From: Nymphalis io
Lineage: Eukaryota; Arthropoda; Insecta; Lepidoptera; Nymphalidae
Reading direction: 5' to 3'
Assembly: GCF_905147045.1 (NCBI RefSeq)
Contig: NC_065910.1
Coordinates: 3,720,001 to 3,784,000, forward strand
Length of the DNA: 64,000 nucleotides
Positions 23,488-34,670 of this stretch are shown here, piece after piece (positions within the stretch are counted from its first letter, which is position 1; each line of letters starts with the position of its first letter). A program made the translations under genes and the position numbers. The notes under the pieces are model-generated. The model was not told the origin of the DNA and did no database searches. It worked only from the letters and a program-made list of their open reading frames with translations.

Positions 23488-23508
23488 GTATAATAATAAT
23501 AATAATAA
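23488..23508. repeat. (TAA)n at the 5' junction of the Dong-like LINE
   Basis: Seven or so TAA units immediately left of the LINE. The same repeat resumes at 26244-26262 on the other side, so the LINE sits inside one microsatellite. Confidence 0.9.
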
Positions 23509-26243
23509 CCAACAGAAAAAAGAACCTGCATGGCAGAAAAGTTACAGAAAAAGATACAAGATCTTAGAAGAGACATTGGAAGACTAACAGAATGTAACAA
23601 TGGCAATAGGACTTATCTTATTAGTGGAAAAGATAAATTATAAACACCGGATATACTCACAGCATGAAGACCCTAACACAAACAATGAACATTTCCTTGA
23701 CACCCTCAAACAAAAACTAAATGCCGCATCTAGTAGGTTGGAAAGATATTTAAATTGCACTCTTAGAAAGTCACAGAACACACACTTTTCGAACAATGAG
23801 AAACATTTTTATAGAACCTTGTCATCTACCTCACAACAAAACACACGCACAGATAATCAATATTTACCATCACCACCTACCAACACAATACATAGTTTCT
23901 GGTCTAGCGTATGGGCTGATCCAGTAAATCACAATAAAGACGCTGCGTGGCTAGACCCGGAAGAAATTGATTCAGTCAAGCCTATGAACTTCAACCATAT
24001 ACCTTTTGACATATTCGTGCGGGTACTAAATAAGACCCACAACTGGAAAGCACCTGGAAGTGACTGTATACACAATTATTGGTACAAAAAATTTACATCA
24101 GTCCATACATTACTCCACAACCGCATCAACGACTTTATTCAAACACCTAACAAAATGCCACACTTTGTCACACAGGGCCTCACGTACATGATACCGAAAG
24201 ACACCGACCATCAAAATCCAGCTAAATATCGTCCAATTACCTGCCTACAAACCATTTATAAAATACTTACAGGATGTATTGCTGAAATACTACACGAACA
24301 CATTGCAACTAACAATATTCTTGCCGAAGAACAAAAAGGATGCCGAAAAAGTAGACAAGGTTGCAAGGAACAGCTTGTAATAGACACAATAGCCATGAAA
24401 CACGCTACGTCTAGGAAAAAAAATATTAATACCATGTTTATAGATTATAAAAAAGCTTTTGACTCCGTACCACATAGTTGGCTTCTTTACGTACTGCAAT
24501 ACTATAAAGTTTACCCACAGCTTATTTATTTTCTTGAAAGTTCTATGCAAAACTGGAAAACTAAGCTTAAAATCGCAGGACAGGTTAAAACCGAAACGGC
24601 TGAAATCCCAATACGCCGAGGTATCTTTTAGGGAGACGCCCTTAGCCCGCTGTGGTTTTGTCTTGCGCTAAACCCTCTCTCCCATATGCTGAACAAATCA
24701 AATCACGGTTACTCTATCACCGCACCAAATACAGAAACTACTCTTACATGGATGACATTAAATTATACAGTAGCACAATAGCATCATTACATCATCTTGC
24801 AGATATCATCCAAACTTTCTCAAGCGATATTCAAATGGAGTTTGGGATAGACAAGTGTAAGACATTTTCGGTCAAAAATGGAAAAATCATCCCAAATAGC
24901 TACATCTAAGAATCAGGAGAGGTTATTTAACCTCTAGAACCGTACACTACCTACAAATACTTAGGTTTTGAACAAGCTAGGCAGATATATCAAAAAGGAG
25001 CAAAAGGACTTAAAACTAAATTCAGACATCGTTTAAATATTCTATTCCGGTAATAAATAGTTACGCAATTTCGGTACTTACTTATTCTTTCGGCATAATT
25101 AAATTGTCTCAATGTGAACTCCTCTACCTTCAACGTATCATTAACACTTCTCTAACTGACCACCGAAAACATCATCCTAGATCTTGCGTACAGAGAATGA
25201 CCCTTCCCAGAGGTGAAGGTGGACGAGGCTTAATAGATGTAGTCAATCTACACAACAAACAAATCATATCTCTTAGACACTATTTTCATCAACGCTCGGA
25301 ACACTCTCCACTGCATAAACAGTAACACTCGCAGACAAACACTTTACCCCTCTAAGCCTTAAAGATCAAAACCTACAAAAAAATGAACGTATTACCGACA
25401 TTAATGAAAAAACTACCTCATGGCAACAGAAATCCCTTCATGGAAGACATCGCCATGACTTTGAAACTGAAGCCTTTATGTTGGCAATTCAGGACCAGGT
25501 CATCGACACCCGGAACTACCAGAAACACATAATACGCACACCTAATATCCAATCAGATACATGCCGGCACTGTCATTCTAATCCTGAAACCATTCAACAC
25601 ATAACTTCCGCCTGTAGAGCTCTTGCGCAAACTGACTATAAACATCGACACGATCAAGTGAGCGCCATCATTCATCAATATCTCGCACATAAACATGGTT
25701 TTATAAAAAAGAAGACTCCATATTATAAATACAAACCCAACACTATACTAGAAAATAATAGTTACAGGATATACTGGGACAGAACTATAATCACAGATAA
25801 AACAATACATTTCAATAGACCCGATATCACATTTCATGACAAAATTAACAAAACTATTTATCTTATTGATATAGCTATTCCTAACACCCATAACATACAG
25901 TCGACAATTTCGGAAAAGCTCAGAAAATACCAAGATCTAGCAATCGAATTGAAATGTCAGTGGCGAGCAAACACCATCCATATTGTTCCCATTGTGATAT
26001 CAGCAACTGGAGTCGTACCTAAAAGCCTACAACGTAGCCTTGATATGTTACAGGTTCCTCAAAATACTCATAATTTACTCCAAAAGGCAATCATCCTGAG
26101 CACATGCCGCCTCACTCGCAAGTTCCTTACGACTTCATCTATCTCATCTTCCTATACAATCACCTAGACCCTACTCGCGCTTGGCTACGGCCCGTGTGTT
26201 TAGGTTTTTGTTACCTCATACGAGAGGAAATGTAAAATAAAAA
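23509..26243 (+). pseudogene. Dong/R4-clade LINE, 5'-truncated and multiply broken
   Basis: One non-LTR retrotransposon reading in order: an N-terminal basic segment (from 23523), the reverse transcriptase with NWKAPGSD, MIPKDTD..KYRPITC, FIDYKKAFDSVPH and, in another frame, the catalytic YMDD (24745-24756), then YKYLGFEQAR, LPRGEGGRGLID, a CCHC-type knuckle (CRHCHSNPETIQHITSAC) and a PD-(D/E)xK restriction-like endonuclease (RPDITF..YLIDIAIP) at about 25810-25890. That endonuclease placed after the RT marks the R2/R4 group, and insertion in TAA repeats is the known habit of Dong. Damage: frameshift near 23617, TAG at 24629-24631 (a Q codon in the conserved RRGIFQGD block), frameshift near 24700-24740, stops at 24907 and near 25051, and a frameshift at about 25322. 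The 5' end of the family is missing. Confidence 0.88.
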
Positions 26244-26262
26244 TATAATAATAATAATAATA
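26244..26262. repeat. (TAA)n shared by LINE 3' end and SINE-B tail
   Basis: The run joins the end of the Dong-like LINE to the tail side of a minus-strand SINE-B. It may represent both the LINE tail and the target microsatellite. Confidence 0.9.
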
Positions 26263-26518
26263 TCCTAGGACATTTTTCACACACGGCCATCTGGTCCCAA
26301 ATTAAGCTTGTACAAAGCTTGTGCTATGGAAACCAGACAACTGATATACCACATATACTACTTTTCTTTTGTAAATACATACTTATATAGATAATTACAC
26401 CCAGACTCAGGACAAACAGACATGTTCATGCATACAAATGTCTGTCCTGGGTGGGAATCAAACCCACAACCTTCGGCGTGAAAGGAAAGTATCTACCAAC
26501 CACGCCAACTAGCTCGTC
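26263..26518 (-). repeat. SINE-B, full length, target of the LINE
   Basis: Begins CTAGGACATTTTTCACACACGGCC and ends with the complement of the head (GGGAATCAAACCCACAACCTTCGGCGTG..CACGCCAACTAGCTCGTC). Its microsatellite tail points at the LINE. Confidence 0.9.
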
Positions 26519-27484
26519 AACTTGTAGGTACGTTCATATAGAAAAAGTCTGATAGACATTTATTTTAAATCCCTATTAACCAATCTTATGTAACATTTTC
26601 ATTGAAAATATTTTTATAATAAACAAATTGTAGATATTGAAATTCCAATTTTTCGTTGGAATGATTTCATAAAACATTTTTACTCTAAAATTTTTGATCT
26701 GCCAATTAACAATTCGAAAACAAAAGCCGATACAAAACTTATGATAACAACACACACTTCATCAGTAGATGAAAATACATACAGTTGTATTTAAAACCAC
26801 GAATAATTCAAATGTTTCGTTCATATTCATATGCGTTTAATATTTTAAATTTAGTGAGTGAAATTTCACTTTGTATAAAGTGATAGTAATATTTTGCGTC
26901 CACAGGCAACATTTTATGAACAATATTTTAAAGTATCATTTCCAGTTTTGATAAATAAAATATCTACATAAATAAATACTTTAATAATTTTCTTTAAACT
27001 GAAATCTTATTTGAAAATTTGTATTTGGAGAACACGTAAAAGAGTGGATAAGCTAATTGTAATAAAATAAATATCCTTGTGGTACCATAAAACCTACTCT
27101 TTATATTTACATATCCAGTCAGAAATAGTTTATTTAATGCGGCTTCTATTATGCCATACTTAGCTAGCTTCTTAACAAGTGCACAAAAACAAAAGTCTTA
27201 AATAAATCAATGTATAACAAAAGAGCATTCCGTGACTTACCTATTGATATTTTTTTCGAAAATAAATTCTGACTTGTATTGTATAATTGGCTTTACATAT
27301 CTGCCATTTTTTGACTATAATATATATTGAAATCGTAAATAAAGTTTTTGTTGAGACATGGCACGTAACAATCACATGATAAAGCCTTTATATTGTCAAA
27401 AGCAAACAATGGTTTATATATGATACAATTATAAAATAATTTCATTCTGTTTGAGAGATCATATTTGTTGTTTCATACTAGATC
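26519..27484. other. No gene seen
   Basis: AT-rich DNA without supported features. Confidence 0.5.
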
Positions 27485-27760
27485 CAATCAATGTAGGGGA
27501 AAACATCATGAGGAAACGTGCACGTGCCTAATTTTTCTGAAATTCTACCACAAGTGTACCATTGTATTAGAGCAGCACGGCGGACTAAGCTCAAACCTCC
27601 AAAGAGGTATTACTTTACTACCAAGACCACGTGATAGCTTAGTGGATAGAAAACTTAGAACTTAATCCTAGAATGCGTGGTTAAATCCGTGTTTATAATT
27701 AACATTGCAGTCGGCCATGAAGGAAAACATCGTAAACATTCCTTTGGGGCAGAGTGGTGT
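27485..27760 (+). repeat. SINE-C, two adjacent worn pieces
   Basis: The 3' half comes first (GGGGAAAACATCATGAGGAAACGTGC..AGAGCAGCACGGCGGACTAAGCTCAAACCTCC, 27485-27600). A head and early body follow (GATAGCTTAGTGGATAG..GCGTGGTTAAATCCGTGTTTATAATTAAC..AAGGAAAACATCG, 27625-27760). These are two separate insertions in the same orientation. Confidence 0.6.
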
Positions 27761-27911
27761 TAGGGAATTAGCTTTAAAACCTTCTTAAGTGGAATGTCAC
27801 ACATTGAAAATTTCGTGGAGCGACGAAAGCAGAGGTCAGTTGGCAATCTCGCAAAGGTCAAATGTTATTTACTAAAGCTAGAAACTTGGCAAATCTAGGT
27901 TAGAATACAAA

Positions 27912-28214
27912 GTGAGCTGTTCACTACTCGCTGAAGAATATTCTAACCATTTAAATACTGGGTGTTTGGTACATGCAATATTCTCAAGAGACTTTTATGC
28001 GCAAAACTTATTAAGCCTGCTCTATTGTTGTTTCTCATTTTACAAAGTAAAAATATTTTTCTTAGTAAGCCTACTACTTCCTTTTAATATTTCCTTAATA
28101 CATTGCAAGCATTTGATTGAATTTTGTACAAATGATTACATTTTTGTATCCGCGTCTCATTTGGAATTATATATTATTATATATAAAAGTTATAGAATAA
28201 TGGGACATAAATGA
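27912..28214 (+). other. Open frame of 100 codons, probably chance
   Basis: ATG-less chance-type frame, rich in Leu, Phe, Ser and Tyr and without a recognisable domain, next to SINE-C debris. I do not call it a gene. Confidence 0.15.
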
Positions 28215-28469
28215 AAGATTAAACAGTCTTGTCACTGGCTCCACTGGTGACATTGCGTTACTGATTCATTTTTCACACAGATAATTAAAATTGCAATTTA
28301 ACACGGAAACGCTTCTGGCGTTCATGCTACTAATCCAAACTGTCATAATTTCTAGCGTTATTAATTTTAATTTTTTTAGCGATGCAATTCTGTGAGAACT
28401 TACTTCGTATCTCAATTGTGATATCTTACTATCAACGTATGTTATTATCAACATGTTCATAAAAGTCTA

Positions 28470-28650
28470 GATGGCTCAGTGGTTATAATAGATGATTACG
28501 AGATCATTTATATAATAATTCGTCTAGTGTTTAGCGGTGAAGTAAACCATGACCATGAGAAAACTTGCATGGGAGCAGCAAACAAGCAAACTCCAAATCT
28601 ATATTTGGAGTTTGTTCCACCATGCTGCTAAAGGTAGAATTACAAGGGAT
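28470..28650 (+). repeat. SINE-C, rearranged, with 12-bp hairpin
   Basis: GATGGCTCAGTGGTTATAATAG is the head. Further on, GGAGCAGCAAACAAGC (plus-like wording) turns at a perfect inverted repeat (28587-28598 / 28603-28614, loop CTAT) into TTTGTTCCACCATGCTGCTAAAGG, the complement of the same family segment. Confidence 0.6.
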
Positions 28651-28871
28651 ATTTACAAGTTTACTTTTTTACTTACTTTATTCTTTGAATGTCGTAATTA
28701 TTTGTCATTGTCACATATTACTTTCTAACAACTTACTTCTTTCTTACGGCTAAACTGTTCAACTTTAATTAAGTATATAATGTGTTTTAAATATTAATAA
28801 AAAAATATTGTTTATTTTTTGGTAGTAATATTTCAACCTACGAATATTTGCAATATTATATTTTTTTTTTA

Positions 28872-28960
28872 TGTAAGAGGAAGCGTATAAGTAGGAGGCT
28901 GACCTGATGGAAAGCGACTGCCACAGCCCATGCACACTTGCAACAAAGATATGAACGTAA
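28872..28960. repeat. SINE-E fragment
   Basis: GTAAGAGGAAGCGTATAAGTAGGAGGCTGACCTGATGGAAAGCGACTGCCACAGCCCATGCACACTTGCAAC matches the wording of 13345-13455. Confidence 0.6.
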
Positions 28961-29544
28961 ATAATATGTTTTATTTCCCTCAATCATAAATTTGTACTAA
29001 CTAATGTGAATTATATCAAAGGAATCACGCAAAGCCTTAGTAATAATTCTGTTCGTTTACATATATATTAAATTAATAATCCGATAAAATCATAGTCAAT
29101 ATTTCACAAATTGAAATAATAGTGTACTATATATTTTTTGTAATAAGAATATTCGAGAAATTGTGCCATTATAAAGACCTATGACGTTATAAAATAAGAA
29201 GCGCCAAGTCAAACTTCTAATTTGCAATTAATTTAACTTTTAGGCTTTGTATGTAAAATGATATTCAAATATGGATGTAGAATGTAAATGCCTATGAATT
29301 GTTTGCAGTATAACAAGATTATGCTTCTGGCTTGAGACAGAATGTTTAGCATACGAAAGCCTTGTATAAAGAATTTAAGGGTTAAATGAAGTTATCCCTT
29401 TCGAGACACATTGATAAAAATTGCTAGAGTTTTTAAATAGGTGATGGAAATGTTATTTGAAGATGAAATTAAAGTGTAATAAATTTATTTTACAAATGTG
29501 ACGCTAAGATAAAATAACAAAAAATAAATTAAATAAATATTTAA
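28961..29544. other. No gene seen
   Basis: No supported feature. Confidence 0.5.
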
Positions 29545-29642
29545 ATAAATCCTGTCCATTCGTTTGGGAGATACGATGCCGCAGACAGACACAGATATAC
29601 ACAATACACTTATGAAACCCCTCTTTTTACGTCGTGTTTTAA
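29545..29642 (-). mobile_element. TTAA MITE end fragment
   Basis: The complement begins TTAAAACACGACGTAAAAAGAGGGGTTTCATAAG, matching the head of the MITE at 18756 (TTAACCCCTGAAGCAAAAAGAGGG..TATAAG). The other end is not found. Confidence 0.5.
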
Positions 29643-29889
29643 AATTTGAGATAAAAAAGATAACATCAAGTAGAAAAAAAATATGAAAAATATTTTTTTA
29701 AGAAGAAAGAAAAATCTTAGATGTTGAATATATAATACGACCACGATAATCGAGGTCTAGGAAAATTATTAGTTTCCTGCATATAAATTTAATTTATTAA
29801 ATCAATTACACAGATAAAGGGAAAAGATTTAGGCTAAAGTTGAATCCTAATTTGATTATACTACTATATTGTGGGGCCTATATATATTT

Positions 29890-30045
29890 GTGGGGCTGGG
29901 GTTACTCAGTGGCCTTAACATGTAAATCTTAATAAGGTTGCAGGTTTTAACCCGGTAAAGCACTACTGAATTTTCATGTGCTTAATTTTTGTTTAACATT
30001 CATCCGCATGTTTCGGATGAAAAACTGCTATGTGCCGAAACTGGT
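29890..30045 (+). repeat. SINE-C, 5' half
   Basis: GGGGTTACTCAGTGGCCTTAAC (A box), TTGCAGGTTTTAACCCGG (B box), AAAGCACTACTGAATTTTCATGTGCTTAATTTTTGTTTA. It carries a short foldback, CATCCG..CGGATG, at about 30001-30020. The 3' half is missing. Confidence 0.75.
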
Positions 30046-30562
30046 TTTATTCTAATATATGTTTTTCTCATTGTTAACTGACAGACTAAAAACTCTATCT
30101 GTCTCTTATATATCATGTATATAATTAAGTAAATAAAATGGTGTTCCGAATAATTAAACATGAGACAAATAATACAAATTTGAAACAAATAAATAGATAA
30201 AGCTTTTTTTATATACTATAATTTTTGCTAACATTTTTTTATGACTGATTTTTGTCCACGTCTCAAGAACTAAACATTTGCAATAGAGCTATTGTACATA
30301 TTTCTTATTTTAGTCTAACCTTGAAAATTTCTTAGTAAAAAAATATTTATTTATTTATTTAGGATCACGCACATGGCATACAGTAATAATAACAAATTAA
30401 AAGCTTACAAGCTAATACGTCTAAGGGTAAAAGTTGCCATAATTATAGGTAACCACGACATGCAAAAATTACACTAAGCATCTTAAATAATAATGAAATA
30501 ACAAAACAATGGGTTTTATTCATTCAACCTAAATTTGAACCTCAGTTTTTGCAATTTATTAG

Positions 30563-30736
30563 TTATTTTATGACACTAGAACAATCATGGAGTTTTGGTG
30601 GGTGATTAAGTGATCTGATGTGAAGTCTATATATATCTAAAAAACAATTATCAAAAATCCATTTCTTATATTGACCAAAACATTTCATTATTCCAACTCT
30701 TTTTAAAACTCTAACAAAAACTTCATTATCTAACAT
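30563..30736 (-). CDS. Unrecognised 57-residue frame, possible transposon C-terminus
   Basis: On the minus strand ATG at 30734-30736 opens 57 codons to TAA at 30563-30565, and the frame stays open further upstream to about 30790. The peptide ends RLHIRSLNHPPKLHDCSSVIK and looks more protein-like than the Phe/Ile/Lys-rich chance frames nearby. It is followed by an AT-rich segment that could be a 3' UTR. I know no family. A decayed LINE or gene fragment are both possible. Confidence 0.2.
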   Translation of the reverse strand: MLDNEVFVRVLKRVGIMKCFGQYKKWIFDNCFLDIYRLHIRSLNHPPKLHDCSSVIK

Positions 30737-31767
30737 GATTAAGCGAAATGTAAGAAAAATTTCTTTAAAAATATCCAGTTATTATAAAAAGTTATATAAC
30801 CAATAATCCTTTCAATATATACCGAACCAAACCAAAATGATTTTTTATAGCTGGAATGATGAAAGAGTCATTGACATTAAGCATTTTGTAAGAAGCTTAG
30901 GACATTAATTGTTTTACAGGATGGAAGTTTTAGATGGGGTAAATAGCTTCCTCAAATATTTACACACAAGTATCCCAAAGGAAGCGGAAAGTCGCGGCGG
31001 TGTACAACTCTGTCTGAAAAAGTAATTAACAAAACGCAAATATTTGTAACAAATGCGGCATTGCTCGGCGCTGATACTTCGGTATTATTAAGTTAGAATA
31101 GGATTCGAGAGCAACACAAAAGCGACACAAGCACATTTTCAAATTACTTTAGACTTTTTTTATGATAATTAGCAATTGTCATTGAGCAAGTTGTACGGTT
31201 AGCAAGTAAAACAATAATTTCAACTTTTAAGTGCCATTCAATCGTGTTTCCTATAGGCATCAAAACTCTCTAAGGAACCAACTAAAAGTTAATCTTTCAA
31301 GACTGACAGAGAGATATCTGTCCTGATACAAATGTCTATCCTGTACTATAACGCTTTGGAAAAACATGTATAAATAAGATATTTTCTTAATATTGCATTG
31401 ACTGGCATGTAAAGTAAATAAAAAATCGAATGAATTTAAAAATCGAACCGTAATTAATGGAACCATTATATCATGACCAATAAGGTGATGGTAAATTCGA
31501 AAATTTTGGAAAATTGCTCTTCGCTTTTGTGTCATATAACGAGATTTCGCTCTGATCCACACATCGCAGCTGAGTGGCTTTAATTTCGAGGCTGCTCTCA
31601 TTTTCGACATTACGAACTACTGAATGCTTCATTTGACATAACTGAAACGTTGGCACATAACTGTAGGTATGATTAGACCCTTTTGGCATGACAAACGAAA
31701 TAGCTATGTAAAAGTATGTGACTAAAGTTTAGACTAGTTGCTTAAATTGAAAATTTATGAGTTTGTT
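30737..31767. other. No gene seen
   Basis: The minus-strand frames at 31260-31610 and 31471-31689 overlap each other and have no domain-like content. No repeat recognised. Confidence 0.4.
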
Positions 31768-32332
31768 GGCCAAGACAGCACAGTGACTAGAACTAATAAT
31801 AGAACTACAACTAAATATTGCGGGTACGAATCCAAGCATCTTTGATTTTTATGTGCTTAATTTTTATTCTCTCGGTGAAGAAAAACCTCGTGAGGAAACT
31901 TCAGTACAGTAACAGTAACAGTAACAGCCTGTTAATGTCCCACTGCTGGGCTAAGGCCTCCTCTCCCTTTTGAGGAGAAGGTTTGGAGCTTATTCCACCA
32001 CGCTGCTCCAATGCGGGTTGGTAGAATTACACATGTGGCAGAATTTCAATGAAATTAGACACATGCAGGTTTCCTCACGATGTTTTCCTTCACCGTTAAG
32101 CACGAGATGAATTATAAACACAAATTAAGCACATGAAAATTCAGTGGTGCTTGCCCGGGTTTGAACCCACGATCATCGGTTAAGATTCACGCGTTCTTAC
32201 CACTAGACCATCTCGGCTAACTTGAGGAAACTTGCTAATGTCAAATTATTCTTCTACATATATATTCACCAACCCGCATTCGAACGAAATAATGGAATAA
32301 GCTCCAAGCCTTCACATCAAGATCGTCATTCA
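31768..32332 (+). repeat. SINE-C, old copy split by a younger SINE-C
   Basis: The left part (31768-31901) has GTACGAATCCAAGC, TTATGTGCTTAATTTTTATTC and CGGTGAAGAAAAACCTCGTGAGGAAACTT. The right part (32223-32332) repeats TGAGGAAACTT and continues GCTAATGTCAAATTATTC..ACCAACCCGCATTCGAACG..GGAATAAGCTCCAAGCC. The 11-base TGAGGAAACTT on both sides (31891-31901, 32223-32233) is the target duplication of the insert. Confidence 0.85.
31902..32222 (-). repeat. SINE-C, full length, young, nested
   Basis: Best complete copy in the window. The tail (AGTAAC)n lies at the left, then AGCCTGTTAATGTCCCACTGCTGGG, the body, and at the right the complement of the tRNA-like head (GTTTGAACCCACGATC = B box; TTCTTACCACTAGACCATCTCGGC = A box). 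It is flanked by perfect 11-base target duplications. Confidence 0.93.
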
Positions 32333-32977
32333 AAGAATAAATTCAGTTTTTGTCTTATATTAAGATACAAAAAATAAATATGAAATTTAAAATGAGAAAA
32401 GTCATTCTTATAACAGAATAGCTGTTGATACCAGCTAGTTTTAAAGTAAAGGAAAAACTGAAATACCGTTGATCCATAGAACAAGACGATATTGAAAAAT
32501 GATACGAGTTTTTCCACTGTCAGCGGCTTGAACCAAAATATCAAGAAACTACTTCGACTTCTTTGGACTTTGAAAGAAGCCAGGAAAAGTTTAAGCGTAA
32601 AGTTGCCTTTAGTATAAAACTGTCTACGTCAATTTGAGACGTATTTGCGATGAACATTTATTGAGGTATTTTTAAGGCTAATATGTTTTTTTACGTGAAA
32701 CCCAAAAAACATTTCCCAATAATGGTTTACCGTAAATTACGAAGAAATTTTTTGCCAGCAAAGATTCAATGTGGCTTATTTAATAAAATTGTCTGATAAA
32801 ATTATTTATTTTTATAAATTCTTACAAAATTAGGTGTATTTTATTATGGCGAATAATATTATTATATAATATTATATAACAGAATCAACAGATAACAACT
32901 AGCACTAGGAAATTATCTTTATTGTAAACCACATAAAGTAAATACATACAACAATCCTCATGTTCTAGAGATTAGAA

Positions 32978-33128
32978 CCACTGAATTTTCATGTGTTTAA
33001 TTGGTATTTATTAATCATCTCGTATTCGGTTTTGAAGAAAAATATCATAAGGAACAGCATGGTAGAATAAGCTTCAAGCCTCCTCTTCAATGGGAGAGGC
33101 TTTTATCTAGCAGTGGAACATTTACTGG
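32978..33128 (+). repeat. SINE-C, 5'-truncated
   Basis: CACTGAATTTTCATGTGTTTAATTGGTATTTATTAATCATCTCG..AGCATGGTAGAATAAGCTTCAAGCCTCC..GGGAGAGGCTTTTATCTAGCAGTGGAACATTTACTGGCTGT. Starts just after the tRNA-like head. Confidence 0.8.
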
Positions 33129-34479
33129 CTGTCATATACCGTATACTAAATTTTTCGCTGACTGGCAAAATTTTATTTCAAGAAATAAAATTTCTATCTG
33201 TGGGCAATTTTCTCTTTTCATAATATCGACATCACGATCGACACCCTTTTAAGAAAATATTTGAATCGAACTTCATGAAAAAGTAATTATTCATTTATCA
33301 CGCAATTCGGTTTTAAGTTAATATAAACATTTATACTAAGTGAACGTTAATATATTGTGAAAAAATACAGTTTATTTAAATCAGCGCACAGCCAACATTA
33401 TGTTGTAAAATAAAAAGAAAACTTTAACAAAAGGAACAAATTTAAATAAATGACTTCACCTATTTACATAACAAGTACTATTACTACACCTGTATTTTAA
33501 AACTAATAAATTATTAAAATAAACAATTATTCATCTTCAAAATTGAAAATACGACAACCGTAAATGAATTAATGAATTTAAAGCCAGTGTCACTCGGGAT
33601 GACTTAAGACTTTGAACGATACCCTTTCATTCAAGGTGGTGGTTCAAGTTATGGTGAAATAAAGAAACTTACATACATACATTAATGAACCCTGAAAACA
33701 TTGCACTCCTCTTTTGGCCTGTCGTGTAATAAACACAGAAAAGCTTTGGGATCTTTTCAGTACGAATAAATCTCTCGAAATAACATTCAAATGTAAGGAT
33801 AGAAATAGAAAACACCACTGAATATTTAACAAACATGTAGGCCTAAAAATGTTCCATTTTTTAGTATGAGTGTATCTCGCCAGCCGTTGGATAAATGTAA
33901 GGGGACATGTTAAGTGTTTTCCACTCACAGTTCTAAAGTATTGTGTCGTCTCCGAAATTCTGGAATCATGCCAGAGACTAATTTAGTAACTACGGTTTTA
34001 CTAAAACTATTTACCATAGTGACGTTATATTAGCCTTAAATTACTATTGTTAATATATAATTATGCTACATAGATAAACGTCTATAGTAAGGAAATTAAT
34101 GTACGTGTAATTTTGATAATAACGCTATTATTCCAAGTAAAATTATAATATGGATACGAAAATTTATCAAACGAATACGTACCGTACAAGAAAATTGTGC
34201 CTGTGAAATAACAAATTTTGAGCGAGAATAAGATTTGTTGAAATGAGCGTTTCGTAAAGATATGAAATTATAAATTGAGTAATAAAATTTTGGTTCAAAA
34301 ACTGATATAATATAGAACCTAGCCTAAAGAATCAAATTCTGACTATTGAAACATTTTCTCAGAATAAATATAAGTTTTTATTGTATTAGGCAGACAGGCA
34401 ATGGGCCACAAAAAATATAATTTATTCTTTAGTTTGAAGCCGTCAAATTAAAAAAAAAATCACACTACACCCTACACTA
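33129..34479. other. No gene seen
   Basis: The minus-strand frame 33644-33928 has no recognisable domain. No repeat recognised. Confidence 0.4.
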
Positions 34480-34670
34480 ACAGCCTGTGAATGTCCCACT
34501 ACTGGGCTAAGGCCTCCTCTCCCTTTTTGAGGAGAAGGCTTGGAGCTTATCCCACCACGCTACTCTAATGCGAGTATGTGGAATAAATATGTGGCAGAAT
34601 TTTAGTGAAATTAGTCACATGCAGATTTCCTCGCACTGTTTTCCTTCACTGTCAAGCACAAGATGAATTA

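Noticed and set aside
27912..28214. 100-codon frame as a membrane protein
   Set aside because: Low-complexity Leu/Phe/Ser/Tyr content, no start context or splice sites, beside repeat debris.
31260..31610. 116-codon frame on the minus strand
   Set aside because: Overlaps another frame, has no domain-like pattern and no supporting splice sites.
31908..31930. CRISPR-like short repeats AGTAACAGTAACAGTAACAG
   Set aside because: This is the simple tail of SINE-C in a eukaryotic genome; there are no spacers.
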